Assembly (NCBI GenBank): GCA_013398175.1
Contig: VZRZ01008231.1
Coordinates: 1-64,000, forward strand
Source of the DNA: Climacteris rufus
Lineage: Eukaryota; Chordata; Aves; Passeriformes; Climacteridae
DNA: 64,000 nucleotides
Direction: 5' to 3'
Shown: positions 49,401-61,713 of the stretch, in pieces
Layout: every line of letters starts with the position of its first letter
How positions within the stretch are numbered: the first letter of the stretch is position 1
The notes under the pieces: generated by a model
Seen by the model: the letters and a program-made list of their open reading frames with translations, nothing else
Database searches by the model: none
Told to the model about the DNA's origin: nothing
Program-made: the position numbers and the translations under genes

Positions 49401-52400
49401 TAGTGTTAGGCAAAACACAACTGAAAAACAACTTGGGAGAAGAAGGATAGCAAAAGGAAGAGTAGCAGGGGAGGACTTTATTTATGTAAGTGTGGCTCTG
49501 ACCAAAAGAAGGAACTTCCTTTCACTGCCCTTCTTTTCGTGCCCAAATTCAGTGGGCACCCCATATTCAGACTGAAAAATTCTCTTTCACTAAACATCTG
49601 GATCATGCAAGCTCAAGTTTGGTATTTCTATTGTTCTTAATTTTTGCAATTTTAATGTAACTTTTTATAATCCCTAACACTCAAAAATGTTCAACACTTT
49701 GAAGAAATCTATTAGGTCCAATCTTAACAAAAAATCTTCCCATGCCACATTCATTCAGGAATAATCTGTAAAGCACAACTGAAAGTTTCATAGATTTTCA
49801 TAATGCCTTCTATCAACAAAACGAGAAAACTTTTCAGAAACAAACAAACAAAAATCTCACTTTATTACTCAAATTTGCATGACTGAATCATTGAAATTCT
49901 AATTTATTTCAATATTTTCTCTGGCTTATTTGCAGGGAAAGAAAGACTTCAATATATTGAAAATCTAAAATGTGGTCTTTCCCATTCCTGAAAAGTCACA
50001 TCAGAAACAACAAAAAAGCAAATATAAACCAGAGCAAAGCTAATGTAGTATTAAAAGTACATGAATGATTCCCAGGCATTTCATTACTAATGAATGTGTT
50101 CTTCCATTAATATTGGAAAAGCATGCCCTTCTGCTACTTAGATGGTTCTGAGTCATCTTCAGTTATGATGCCATTACATTTTAATCTCAATTATGTAGCC
50201 CAGAACATGACTTCTGCTCAATTAGAAACTTTAGAATTATGAATAGACCAAAATGTTACACAGCTCATGAAATTTGAATGAATGCAGTTAATTCTTACTC
50301 TAGAGCTTGCCACAGTTAAAAGACGTAATGAGGGGGAAAAAACAACCCAGTACTCCAAGTCCACACTCAGCTGTAGAAAGAGCCAGCTCATTTAAAGTCA
50401 CTATTCCACACAAAATTCTGTAAACTGCAGAAATTTACTATTCGACTTATTCAAGTGTGTGGCAGATCAAATCATTAGCATTCAAAAATCATTTCTGATT
50501 CTTAGAGAATGTATCTGTGGAAGCTTCAAATACTTACTGTACAGGACTGCAAATTCAGGATTACAAGTTCATGACAGTGGTTTTGAATGTGTTTCAATGC
50601 TTCATCTTCTAACTGTATTTAGTAATTACATCGGACATAGGAAGAGAAACAAGAAATTAAAAGCACAGCAAAGTAGCGCAAAGAATGTACACATATTGCA
50701 ATATTGAACAAAATACTATAACAAAAATGGTACTTTTATATTCATGGAGATTTCAAAAACCCAAAATAAAATTTTATTCCTAAAGGATCACCCAAGCAAT
50801 TATGTACCTGTGTGCAACCTCTAAGAAATAGAGCTTTTAGTCCACTACACCCTTTCACCAGTGCTTCAATACCATCCTTCGTAATCTGATCACACCAGGA
50901 AAGATTCAAATGTTCCAGATTTCTGCAACCCTCACTGGGAGAATTAAAAAAATACATAAAGTTAAATCCAGCCTTCAAATAGTCATAACAGTGGGAAACC
51001 CAAATTAAACACACTGTTAGAAATTAATGATAGCCAGTGGACTGTGCCAGGCCTCCACAGAAAAGTCATGAGAAAAGACCACACACAAACACCATAGTCT
51101 ACACCCAAGAAGTCCTAGATATAGAATACAGTCAGTGCTGATTCACAGTATTAAGGTTCAGCACGGATTTATTAACTTTATTAAATGCTGAACAGCTCTT
51201 TTTTAAATGCTTTTCTTTAACACAGAACACTGAATCTTCTTACCTTAAGCCTTTTAAAGAACTGTTTGTGATGGCTACGCAAGATGTCAGATCCAGATGT
51301 TTCAGCTTGGAACAGAATCTGCTAAGACTGTAACACGTGCTGCAAAACAGCAGACACACTAAAAATACCTTCAGCTACTTCTTTTTCCAAATTTTCCCAT
51401 CAATCAAAAAACCTCTTTGACTTACCTGTCAGTGATTTTTGTGCACCCATTCAGATTTAAGTGCTCGATGTTTCTGCAGTTCTGTGCAAATGTTCTGAAA
51501 CAGCCACAAAAAGCTGAATTAATACAATGTCCCAAGAGGTAATGCAGTCACTAGACCATGCTCTGTCCCACACCTCCTCCCACCTCAGTCAAAAAGCTTA
51601 ATCTTCAAACCACAGAGTAATTGCAACATATGCCTCAAATACATCTGTCTCAGTGGTTGCTTTTTCCTTTTCCTACTGCAAGTTTCTGTCTTAGGCAAAT
51701 GTTGTTTCTCTCAAACACCTCTTGGGCAAGGTGGTTATTTCTGTCATATTTAAGCCAGAACTTACTTGCTTCAAATACCATAACTAAAAACTCGCAGGGC
51801 ATAAACAGAAAGCTTTAAGTATCTCACCAGTTAAACATCAGGCTTCTGGGGAGAGTTTTAGCACATCTCGTTCCTGAAGCCTTTGTAGGTCTTATTAAGG
51901 AGCTTGCTCCCACAGCAAATAGAAAGGGACACACCTGGTGCAACAGCAAAGTGTCACCTCAGCCTATCAGACTACCAATGGAAAGCCCTGTAGGCTGCAA
52001 ATTGCTTATTTATTATTTTAAAAATTAAAATGCTTCAGTGTGCACTACTGGGTGTGAACTTCAAGGATGATTGGAGCTGAGAGCCTGTATGTATCATTAT
52101 ACTAACTACCCTGAAGAAATACACACATTTTCTTTTCATCTCTGCAGAGTAATATTTACAGCTGCATTGCAATTCAGAACACCGTTTTTATGCCCATGTT
52201 TCCTTCAACTGCATGGACTTTATTGGCAGGAGGGAAGGAAACACACAAAAACAGTTTTGTCTGGAGGCTTGCCCTGGTTAACAGATCTGACTACACACTC
52301 AGCTGGTAACAACTTCCTGGCTCTCCAGAGTGGATTGAAAACAATGGAAAAAAAAAACCAGCAAGCAGTTACACCGGTGAGAGTTTCCACTTAAATTCTC

Positions 52401-55400
52401 AAAACAGCTATTCCAAAATTCTTGTACTGGAGGGAGATTTACAATCAAGACACTTTTCAAATCACTTGGAAATACATTACACTCTGGGGAACAGCAAACT
52501 CCCTCTGAGATTCAAGCATGGGGCATGTCCTGACAGAGCTGCCACAAACGTTTAGTGCTTACATTGCCAACACCTACATCAATAATTGGCTATTTTACAC
52601 AAATTGGCTATTTTACTAATTGGCTATTTTACAAAAGTTGATGTAGAAGAAGGATAAATAGAGAATTTACTATCACCCACAAAACTAATGGATCTGGAAA
52701 CAACTCAACAGGAACAGCCTTACAGGAAAAGTCACTTTCAGAACAAATATCTGAAAATTAATGCCAACTTTCTCAGGTTAATATTTTGAAAGTCTTAAAG
52801 ATCATGCATTTATCATTCATTTGTTAATTTCAATATAATCTGTTTTTATTTCAGAGGTGAAGCATCTTCTTTTGTAAAGTGTCTTGGTCACCACCACCTG
52901 CACAAGTTGTTACGGATGCACATGTGAATTCCAGTCACACTCTGGCAGCCAGTCTCAGCTAAGCCTGTCCTGTTACCTGTTAGCATGGCCAGCTGTGTCA
53001 TCCCTACAATGCACACATGCTACATACTGAACTGCTGAAATACATATCCTAAGCATCTGTTTACTAAATAAGTAATTATTCTTAAATCACCCATCCCCAA
53101 CCCTCCCCGTCTTCTCAATTGCCACTAAAACCTGAACCCACTTAGGATTTTGGGTGCTATTCACAACTCTCACTGCAGTTCCCTAACCTTAATGTTTCAA
53201 AAATGCACAGCTGGGAGCCTAAACTAAATGTGAAAATGGAGTTACTGGGTGCAATACTGTTACCTACCATCCTGACTCTTTCTTCCTACACCTTTCTCAA
53301 CGCCTTCCCTGCGACCTCCTTCCCATGGCCCCTGCTACCTCTCTGATGTCCTGCTTCTCCTCTCCCCTCCACTTCTGCTACTGCCTTCCCTACTGAGGAC
53401 ACAGGGGCCATCTCTGTGAATGCTCTGGGAGCTTGGAAGAGCATTGCAGAAAGTTAACTCTGGTTAGGACTAACTCTCTTTCGACAGCAGTTGTCAGTAA
53501 TCTGGGAGAGAGAATAGTATGCCCTTTCCCCTGAGAAGGCAAGACTGCCTGAAGGTGGAGACATACCAAGGAGAGGCTAGGGAGATGATCTAAATGAAGG
53601 AAAAGCTCTGGGGAAACCTCTGGGTTTGAAACTAGGATGCCCTTTTGGGTTCTAAGAGCAATCATTGCTTAACTAGTTGCTGATTTACTCCAGAGACAAA
53701 AGTTACTAATTTACTCTAGAGACAACAATTAATGAAGTAGTCTCATAAATTTTAGAAACAGTTAAAGGTCACAGGACACCAGCTTAATGCCCACTGCCTA
53801 ATAAAATCTTTGTGTTTGTATTTTCCACGTGAGAATGGCCACACTACATCAGATTGAACACCATCGAGCCCAGGCTCCTGAGACAAGGAGAAGAGCGTAA
53901 TTTCAAAAAGGCAGACCCCAAGCCTTCCTCCAAATGTTCTTGGAGTCCTAAAGCACTCCTGGTTTAGGGACCCTGCAGCTGGAGGTAGGATCTTTGGGTT
54001 GAAATACTCAGAGAAGTATCCAGAAGAACCTGGTAAACTGTTTGCATTAGAAAAAGCTTATATATAGGTTCAAACATTCTTCTGGGAGCAAACTGCACAG
54101 CTCAGTTTACATACTATGCAAAAAGAAGGACCACTGTCTCTAGAGTTTCCCAAGGTATTCTTGTTGCCTGCCTGTTCTTATAGTAGAGCGAGAATACCAG
54201 GTCTTTCCTGATTTTGTAGGCACTCAATTGTATCAGTCTTTATTCTTCTTCCTATTGCTAGGGTTAGCTCTTGTCCAGACTAGATGGTAATAGTCTCTGA
54301 CTATTGCAGGATGCCAGAGTGTAGTCTGAAAACATTTTAACCACTTGAAAATAGAGAAATATCAACATAATCCTAATTAAAGAAAAAGACACGTTTCTGA
54401 AAAGCACAGCTCTCCTTTCTTAGTTAATTTCCAGAAAAGAACAGAAGCTATATTTTGATCTCAGACTGACATTCATTTACTCTTTATTAAGATACTTAGT
54501 ATTTACTTAAATATCCCATTTTGGTCATCAGTCAGTACTCAGAAATACAAGCAAATGTAACAGTAATGTAATTGCTTTGGTTTGGACATTAGGAAATAAG
54601 TGATGTCTCCATCAAGGTTTTTACTTACTTCAAAGAGGAGTCTCCAACACCAAGACATCCTCTCAGACTAAGTTGTCTCAGAAACCCACCACACCTTTTC
54701 GATATATTTTCCACAACACGACCCTTAAATCAAATAAAAAGAAGATTTAGCTGAGTTTTATTCTGACATAACATTCTAACTGAAGTAAAAATTCTGGGAG
54801 TTAAGAGCAGACCCAGCTACATCCCACCAGAATTGCAATTCTTTGAATTTCTTTAGCTCCTTTAAGAAAAAAACTGTTGAGAATCTGCACTCACACTCAG
54901 GTGCTGTTCAATTCAATCTTTAGTTCTCTCTTCCCTGTTTTCATTCAGTCACACAGCTCAACTTTTTGTTGCAGCAGGCCTTGTCCACTGAGGCTACTAA
55001 AATGATCTTCAAGTTTTGTCAGAAGTGTAGGGAACCTGAAGAACTGCCCCAGAGGTGGACTGGGAGGCTTGTCCACTCCTCAAGGGTCACAGTCACTCCT
55101 ACAGAACGTGACTTCAACTTGCTCATGGAGATGTGCTTAGGCCAGTATGTCAGGACAGCCTCCAGTTAGTCCCTGTTTTACAGCTCCTGCTATAGGGATG
55201 GCTGGAATTGAAAGGTGCCAAACACCTTGGTGGGAGCAGCAGCAACAGAACTAATACCTAACAGCACCTTTCATTTTTCTCTCTCCCTTCAAATTCTACA
55301 TACACATAGAATTACAGGTCAGTGGATATTTTGTTGTCACTGTTTTCCTTTCATGTTACCATGGGACGGTAACAATTTTACTGAAACAGTAAAATGTTTC

Positions 55401-58400
55401 TTACCTTTTATAGTCCTTTTCTAATACTGAAGTCCTGGCTATCACTATGTGAAAATATTTTCTTATCAGAGCTTGTTTAATGGTACGTAAGTAACATTGC
55501 TTATCTTATCTCTCAGAAGAATTTACACCAAAACAAACAAACTGAAAATTATATATTTTTAAAGCTTTTAGATTAATCAGAATTATTCCTCAACAAAGGC
55601 CAAATACTTTTACTGTAAGTATAAATTCTTCAATGAATAACACATAATGAGAGTTCAATTTACACTGTAGAAAAAAAGCCAAACCCTAAAGAATTATTCA
55701 AAGAAAGTAAAAACAAACACTGAGGTAAGTTTTCCCAAACCCATTTATTTCTTTAATCATGTAAAACCTCCCAAAAACCAGCACACTAAAGAAGACAAGT
55801 TCAGTGCATTCAAATGCCTTTAGCAGTTTGAATAATTCGTCACTCAAAAAACTAGTTCTTCAACCTACCCCAGCTCACAATTTGTTACAAGTACCAAGAA
55901 ATCCTAAGGTACATTTAGCTTCAAGATCACACATCTTTGATAGCAAAGAAATATTTTTATAGGTTTTTTCCCCGTCTCCTCACCTGACCACCTGAAGTCT
56001 TAAATATGGAAAATTTCACAAAACCTAATTTTTCATTATTTTATATTCTCAGATCAAGTACTGATTGAAAAAATCACCACACAGCACAATGTCCAACTGA
56101 GCACAAAGTTGTCAAACACAGTTAGCAGCTTCTACATGTCCTAAATCCATAGACAAAGAAATATGCTACTAAAGCAGCTGAAATAAAAAACAGAGTTCTT
56201 AGACACCAAATGTGAAATTGTATCTCGTTTAAGAACTACTTTGTGTAGTAATTTCTGGTTGAGCACACTCTTATGAGCAAATTTAAGGGGTTTGTATTAC
56301 AAATGTACTTTAATATAACATACTGAAGTAACTGAATTGCTCCAAACCACAACAGCTTTTTATAGCAAAAGAGGATCATAACTTAATTTCATTCCTTCCC
56401 CTGAATCCCATACTAGAAATACAGCATCTCAGAGGGCAACACTACCAGGTAAAGCTTAAGACAAAATTATTGAAAACTTGAAAATGCAAGTCTGTGTTTT
56501 TAAATACCTAGATAATTTCAAACACAGAAAAGGCCTATCAACAGGACTGCAGACCTGTGGGGTTTTACTTTATTTCTTAGAAAATGAGAAACACAAGATT
56601 TTTTTAAATGCCACTGAAAAGATGACATTAAAGCTCCAAGTCTTCTTTGACACATTTACATTGAGACAGATGCCAAAATCTTTCTCCTACCTCTGCAAGA
56701 TCCTCTTGTTTAAGATGAGCAGAGCACAGGAATTGGCAATAAAGTTTAAGAATGGTGAAAAAAATGTACCCTCTATGTTACTGTAAAGCTTTAGGAACAG
56801 TTTGTACCATGGTTAGCAAAATATAGCAAATGAAAAACATCTGGATTTTATTCATGCAACTAAGAAGCTAAAACATAAAATACAGAAACAAATATATTAT
56901 TGCAGTCTAAATTCAATTTGTATCAAACAACAAATAATAAACCAGTGCAGATTGAATTAAGGAATTGTTGTTCCCCATGGATTTTTGTCTTCATTTTCAG
57001 ATGTCATATTTTATTTTTTTATGCTAATCTATGATAGCACTAATGCAGACATATTTTCCTTACAAAAGACATGTCTGCCCTAAAACCTTTCATTATATAT
57101 TGGAAAGCATTTTGATTCACGTGTACTTGCATTTCACAAAAGGTTCAAACCTTATAAAACAAATGGTCATAAAATGGTGATCAGATACACACCAAATCAA
57201 ACCTAGGCAAGTCAACAGCAAGAAAAGTTGTTCAACGTTTTAGTGCTTCAATCTCTAAATCCTATAGCCAAGTGTCCAGTGAGCTTCCAGCACTAGATGG
57301 CCCCCTCACAGAGAGATTTGGGACCAACAACAAAATTATCCTCTAGATCGCAAAAGTGATTCCAAGAATCTCACTCCACCCAGAGGCACTGTTCACACCT
57401 TTCCTTTCTGGAAATGAGCAGGTTTGAATTTCTAGAGCTCTATATGCATATGAGATATGAAAATCATCTGATACATAGCTGGCAAGAAAAATTGAAACAC
57501 TCATCCAACCAAAAAAAAAGGCAAATACAGAGTTATTTTCCATTTGCTAATTCACAGTATTGTTTTCCTGAACTTAGCCTTTAAAATGTGTGAACACAAG
57601 CACAGTCTGTGGGACACTCAATAGGGGCCATGCTCTTAAACTTCTCTGTAGGAATGAAATATACCCAAAGACACTCACCTCTATGTCTGTTTGAAAGTTA
57701 AAGAGGTCTATTCTTTGCCAATTGCTTCCATCCAGAGCTAAAACATTCCATGCCTACAGAAAACAAATACAGTTTATTTACTACCTCCACTGCCTGCTCC
57801 TTTCATTCTCCTCTCAGTAATATTACAAAACAAGCAATTTCAGGCTGCATTTAAAAAAAAAATAATTGTAGGTATTAGTAGCCATATGCTATCAACTAGT
57901 TAAAAACAGAACTTGTGGAAACTAATCTCAAACCTCCTGAATGGATTGCATTTCAAAGGCTAACTGGTGGCTATGAAAAACATACAGGAAAGCAAGGTAT
58001 TAAATGTAAAGGGAAGATTTAACTCTCCACTCTTAAAAAAACTTCTGTAAATTTGACTAATAAGTTACTTTTGCTAGATCTATATGGAAAAAAAAGTAGC
58101 TGCAGATGAGATTCCTTTCAATAAAACCACAGTTCCTCAAACTCACTAGCTACCATTCTGAGAAAACAGAAACCTTTCAGAAAACTGCTGACTTTCCACT
58201 ATTAGGACCAGGCCTTTCCTTTACACATGCTAAGTTACATGGATGTGTGGGAGAGATTGTGCTTCACTGTGGAAGCAATAGTTGTTCAAAGTAAAGCAAA
58301 ATAAAAAAGCCAGAGAAACACAAATATATGCAGAAAGTGTGAAAAAAAAGTATATCGCATCCGACTGACAGGTCATTGTGAGAGAAACAACACAATTTAT

Positions 58401-59264
58401 TCAATCACTTTGGTTTTCTTATGCAGTTTTGTAGGCTTTAGCTGAAACCTGATGTAACCTGACTCACAAAACTTACTGAAGTTGCAGGCCACAGTGATAA
58501 GGGTGTATGAGTGAAATTATACATTTAATTATACATTAAAACAAACAAATGAACAAAAGAACAATTAAAACCAAACTCAACCCCAAATGTAATTAAGAGA
58601 AGGAAGAAAAACATGAAATAAAGTTAATTCGTGTATAATAATACAGTTCACTGTACAGAGCTGATGCAGAAACATTATTTATTATTTATTTTATTTCAAG
58701 AAAAAAGAATGAAGACAAGCTAAACATAACTTACTTAGCATGCCTTCTCTAATATCTTGTGTGTGTCTTTTTCCTCTGCTAGTAGTCCATCTACTTAACA
58801 CCTTTTGTACTTGGCAAGAAAATGATAGATGTACTTCTTAGACACATGGTGCACATTAACCAAACTACATAGAATTTTAAGCAGAAAATGTGCCTGAAAA
58901 ACATGTTATACAGCCACATGCTTTATTATAAGCAAATGCCATCATGCCAGACTGGGCTTAATCCCTTCTCCAGATACAGAGCATACACAACTGGATACCT
59001 TTTCCATAGCCATTATACAGAAGTCCTGTACACATAACTAAAACCACATCTAAATGCAAAACTGTTAATTTGTTTCAACAAGGAGACTGAAAAAGTTTTT
59101 GTTTTTTTTTTAACAGGAAGCAGATTGCAATAAGTCCCATTATTTGCAGGTAATTAAAAGAACGGTATCCCAAGGAATAACAAAAAAAAGCCCCAACAGA
59201 AATACATACCTTTGAAACTTGTGCACAGCGACACAAAGTAACTATGTCCAAGAAAGAAAATATT
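37337..59264 (-). CDS. FBXL2: FBXL2, F-box and leucine-rich-repeat protein 2 (13 coding exons; 5' end outside window)
   Basis: Exons in transcript order: 59264-59210, 57753-57679, 54723-54629, 51494-51426, 51339-51244, 50934-50808, 50612-50538, 47328-47198, 44210-44150, 42691-42647, 42357-42301, 38574-38362, 37444-37337. They join in frame into 402 residues plus TGA, exactly residues 22-423 of the 423-residue mammalian protein. The F-box part (IFSFLDIVTLCRCAQVSK) recruits SKP1/CUL1. It is followed by a long run of cysteine-containing LRRs of the type LNLxxCxxITD, which bind substrates. The C-terminus RLCRCCIIL is a CaaX box; Leu in last place predicts geranylgeranylation and membrane attachment, as known for mammalian FBXL2. 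It is a substrate receptor of SCF E3 ubiquitin ligase. FBXL20 is the closest paralogue, but the CaaX box and UBP1 linkage fit FBXL2. The first ~21 residues were not found. Confidence 0.95.
37445..38361 (-). other. FBXL2: FBXL2 last intron
   Basis: 0.9 kb, no recognised feature. Confidence 0.7.
38362..38574 (-). CDS. FBXL2: FBXL2 large LRR coding exon (residues 318-388)
   Basis: Acceptor ctgttttag, donor gtatgt; 71 whole codons. Encodes SLSHCELITDDGILHLSNST, an ELDNCLLITDVTLEHLENC repeat and LYDCQQVTRAGIKRIR, the last LRRs. Confidence 0.96.
38575..42300 (-). other. FBXL2: FBXL2 intron (3.7 kb)
   Basis: AT-rich, with a short TATAGA-type repeat near 41057-41085. Open frames such as 38766-39068 do not resemble proteins. 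Confidence 0.7.
42301..42357 (-). CDS. FBXL2: FBXL2 57-nt small coding exon (residues 299-317)
   Basis: Acceptor ttattcccag, donor gtaagt; 19 whole codons, ITDSTLIQLSIHCPKLQAL. Confidence 0.94.
42647..42691 (-). CDS. FBXL2: FBXL2 45-nt small coding exon (residues 284-298)
   Basis: Acceptor ttattgtag, donor gtaaga; 15 whole codons, NCHELEKMDLEECVL. Too short for ORF calling, but matches the expected LRR segment exactly. Confidence 0.93.
42692..44149 (-). other. FBXL2: FBXL2 intron before the 45-nt exon
   Basis: Contains the compound hairpin/direct repeat at 42773-42847. Nothing else recognised. Confidence 0.7.
42773..42847. repeat. Compound hairpin with direct repeat
   Basis: A perfect 14-bp inverted repeat (42773-42786 with 42792-42805, 5-base loop) is followed by a 9-bp inverted repeat (42814-42822 with 42828-42836). 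The right arms also form an imperfect direct repeat (42791-42813 and 42823-42847). Confidence 0.9.
44150..44210 (-). CDS. FBXL2: FBXL2 coding exon, LRR (residues 263-283)
   Basis: Acceptor acttttccag, donor gtaagg. Encodes ILEAARCSHLTDAGFTLLAR. Confidence 0.95.
44301..44354. repeat. TG/TA simple repeat followed by 13-base C run
   Basis: gtgtgtgtgtatatattt passes into AT-rich sequence and then C at 44342-44354. The homopolymer length may be unreliable. Confidence 0.9.
47154..47197. repeat. 18-bp tandem repeat abutting an FBXL2 splice donor
   Basis: Units at 47154-47171 and 47172-47189 differ at two positions; a partial third unit runs into the donor of the exon ending at 47198. Confidence 0.85.
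47198..47328 (-). CDS. FBXL2: FBXL2 coding exon, LRR (residues 220-263)
   Basis: Acceptor ctgtgttgcag, donor gtgagt. Encodes QISDEGIVKICRGCHRLQSL, then CVSGCSNLTDASLTALGLNC and PRLK. The donor is followed at once by an 18-bp tandem repeat. Confidence 0.95.
47510..47576. repeat. 36-bp-period tandem duplication
   Basis: A 31-base segment at 47510-47540 recurs at 47546-47576 with one mismatch. Confidence 0.92.
48121..48140. repeat. (GT)10 microsatellite
   Basis: Ten perfect GT units. Confidence 0.97.
50538..50612 (-). CDS. FBXL2: FBXL2 coding exon, LRR (residues 195-219)
   Basis: Acceptor ctaaatacag, donor gtaagt; 25 whole codons. Encodes LEDEALKHIQNHCHELVILN and LQSCT. Confidence 0.94.
50808..50934 (-). 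CDS. FBXL2: FBXL2 coding exon, LRR (residues 152-194)
   Basis: Acceptor ttctcccag, donor gtacat. Encodes EGCRNLEHLNLSWCDQITKD and GIEALVKGCSGLKALFLRGC, then TQ. Confidence 0.96.
51244..51339 (-). CDS. FBXL2: FBXL2 coding exon, LRR (residues 120-152)
   Basis: Acceptor ctgttttgcag, donor gtaaga. Encodes TCYSLSRFCSKLKHLDLTSC and VAITNSSLKGLS. Only 86 nt of intron separates it from the preceding exon. Confidence 0.95.
51426..51494 (-). CDS. FBXL2: FBXL2 coding exon, LRR (residues 97-120)
   Basis: Acceptor ctgtttcag, donor gtaag. Encodes TFAQNCRNIEHLNLNGCTKI then TDS, a textbook cysteine-containing LRR. Confidence 0.95.
52584..52632. repeat. Three copies of a 15-bp unit
   Basis: aattggctattttac is present exactly at 52584-52598, 52602-52616 and 52618-52632. 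Confidence 0.92.
53828..54050 (+). mobile_element. Possible ancient CR1-type 3' remnant
   Basis: The stretch gagaatggccacactacatc followed by accatcgagcccaggctcct resembles the 'ggccatactgggtcagacc...agcccag' segment common in old amniote CR1 elements. The remainder is too diverged to follow. Confidence 0.35.
54629..54723 (-). CDS. FBXL2: FBXL2 coding exon, first LRRs (residues 66-97)
   Basis: Acceptor ttgatttaag, donor gtaagt. Encodes GRVVENISKRCGGFLRQLSL and RGCLGVGDSSLK. Confidence 0.95.
54724..57678 (-). other. FBXL2: FBXL2 intron (3.0 kb)
   Basis: AT-rich, no recognised feature. Confidence 0.65.
57679..57753 (-). CDS. FBXL2: FBXL2 coding exon (residues 41-65)
   Basis: Acceptor tttctgtag, donor gtgagt; 25 whole codons. 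Encodes AWNVLALDGSNWQRIDLFNF and QTDIE: the end of the F-box and the link to the LRRs. Confidence 0.95.
57754..59209 (-). other. FBXL2: FBXL2 intron (1.5 kb)
   Basis: AT-rich, no recognised feature. Confidence 0.65.
59210..59264 (-). CDS. FBXL2: FBXL2 coding exon: F-box (residues 22-40)
   Basis: Acceptor catctcttcctag, donor gtatgt (minus strand). Encodes IFSFLDIVTLCRCAQVSK. It starts with one base that completes Arg22 from an exon outside or not found in the window. Confidence 0.95.
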
Positions 59265-61644
59265 CTAGGAAGAGATGAAAACAGCAAAAATTAAAATGTT
59301 TAATTATAAATTCAGACTAATCCACAAATTGACAGTAGTGTAGTTCCATGGAAAGACACCAGTTACACATGAAGCAAGTTAAATGCCACGTGAATTTTAC
59401 CAAATGATTTTGGTTATTGAGGCTTACAGAATAATATCATAGGCATCATCTAAAGACATCTAAAGTCAACACCAACATATTAGAACCCAGCAGGTGCTGC
59501 TTCTGAAAAATCTATTTTCTGTTCCCTCTATAACACAATATCTTTTTCTTCTTAATTCAGAGAAACTAGCTTAGATTCCTTTAATTGTGCTACAATTAAA
59601 GAAATAACACAAATAAGGTTTCGGAGGTTGGTGCAGAGTAAGAAATAGAAAACAACACATAGATAAATCCAAGTTCAAGAATCTAAGTATTAATACAAAG
59701 CACAATGACCCAAATTCCTAAAAGGGTTTGGCAGTGACTACCTAGTCTAACACAGTCACTATATTTATTTTTAATTTACTCTATAGGAAACAACTCCAGC
59801 TGAAAATTCAGATTTACTCTTCTGGTCATGGAGCCAATTTCTCAGGGCTGTCAACTCTTAACAGTTTACAGAAAGAAATTTTTCACTATCAAAATGAATT
59901 TTGCTAAATACCAATTCCAAACACAAAGGAAATTGCTCCAAAGGATGTTCTCAGTGAAACAGAATTCATTAGCTTAAGCATAAAACATAGATCCTATTCA
60001 AAAATAATTTTCTATTACAGACAATGAAAGCAATGAAATATATGAAAGATGTTCCTGCAATTCAGCTGTAACCTGCTACCTGCTTGCCAATGAACTTTTT
60101 CAGTCATCAAAACAATGAACAGTTACAAGAACAATTTTGAATTATAGTGACATGTTAACACTGAGGACCAAACAGCTGGTAAGGGATATTGAATTTAATC
60201 ACGTAAAATTCTGGTTACTGTTTTTCAAGTGGAAATCTGAAGCTAGAGCTCAAAATGAATGCCTACATCTTAAGCACTGTGATTTTTAGTTGTGGTAAGA
60301 GCAAAAAAAATGTAATAAAAGTACTTAAACATAACAACCTTCTGGACTTTTATTACGATCACTTCAGAGGGTAATTTTTCAATATTTCACTTGACATCTG
60401 GAAATCCTTTCTCTTTTTTCCATACAATAATAACACTTTCTCAAAAAACTAATAGCCAAGCAAACAGAAGGAGAGATGTTTCCAGAAGCTATGAAACAAT
60501 TTATAAAACATCATCAATAACATTTATTTTGATAGCATCTATCTTGCCATTTGAACACCCTTTCTGAGGCCTGTCCACTTTAGAAACTTTGCAGCATTTC
60601 ATGCACAAAGTACACACTTAAAGTGCTCAGCAAATTGCTAGGCTGTTCAGATGAGCACTGAAAAGTGTTCTCTCTCTTTTAAGAGCAGCATAAGTATCAG
60701 TGACCCACCAGAAACCCTCTCCTGAAATCACCTTTCTCCTTGCATGAGGGAAATGTCAGCAGATGAGGGCATGGACATTACGTGAGAGAGCTGCAAAAGC
60801 TGCTTGACTTGGAGAAGCTTCCTTGTAGAGCCACGGTGTGAGTGGAATCTGAGGGTTATCTCAGATTTACAGAAGCACAAAAGACAGATTCCTGTGTTAT
60901 TTGTAACACAGAAAGAACTTGTGACACAAAACTCTTGCCTAAATAAGAATGTGACTTGCTTTAGAAGTGAGGTATTCAGTTCTACCAAAATGAGAACCAA
61001 CAGAAGACACTGTAAGATATGGAAGAAAGGGTATTTCATACACCCCCACTACTCTGAGTTGTCTGGCAGGCTGTCTTCATGTTTCATTGTTTATTGCTGT
61101 TAAGAGATTAACGCTGATGCATGATTTCTGCTAAAAGAAAAGGTAAATTGAAACCAAATGCAGAACAGCTGTATTTATTTTTGCTTCATTCTGTATGAAG
61201 TGACTTTTCAAAAAGTCAAAAACTGAAAGTGGTTATTCTATGTTAAGAGAAGAAGTATTTTACTAAGTGTAAACATTCCTGATGTTTTTAGGGGTTTTTT
61301 TGTTTCTAGAGAAGAAACTTTCCTGCAAGGCAGCCCAGGCTGTCCCCATCAAAACAAGTAACAACATTAAGATGCATTATAAGCAAGCAAAAGCACAATT
61401 ATTACCCTTCACTTAAATAGTACAATAGGCAAGAGACACCTGTAAATACTTTTACAATTCCAAAGAGACATCTTGCACACATTCTTAAAAACATTTTTTC
61501 CATGCTTTCTATTAATTTACCCTCTATAGTACAGTCTTGCATGCGTACCACTAACACATGTTTGTCTCCTTGCAGTCCCACGGAATTACTAGCAAATCCT
61601 TGCCAGTCAGGAAAACTAGCAAACAAGGCACAAGACTCTAAAGT

Positions 61645-61691
61645 CATTTAAAGTCTCTAAAAGACTTCAGAGTCTTTAAAGACTTTAAATG
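61645..61691. repeat. Near-perfect 47-nt hairpin
   Basis: Left arm 61645-61666 and right arm 61671-61691 are reverse complements except for one substitution and one single-base gap, around a 4-base loop tcag. AT-rich, in an FBXL2 intron. Confidence 0.9.
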
Positions 61692-61713
61692 CAACCAAGA
61701 AACTGAGATGGAA

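Larger units (their letters stand above)
47329..50537 (-). other. FBXL2: FBXL2 intron (3.2 kb)
   Basis: Contains a 36-bp tandem duplication (47510-47576) and a GT microsatellite (48121-48140). Nothing else recognised. Confidence 0.7.
51495..54628 (-). other. FBXL2: FBXL2 intron (3.1 kb)
   Basis: Contains a triplicated 15-bp unit (52584-52632), a pyrimidine-rich stretch near 53270-53390 and a possible ancient CR1 remnant near 53830. Confidence 0.65.

Noticed and set aside
54966..55169. Short frame with an ATKMI-like string suggesting CR1 ORF2
   Set aside because: Only five matching residues; surrounding sequence does not follow CR1.
60728..61103. Overlapping ~100-residue frames on both strands
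   Set aside because: Tested as the missing FBXL2 5' exon; no match to the expected N-terminus.
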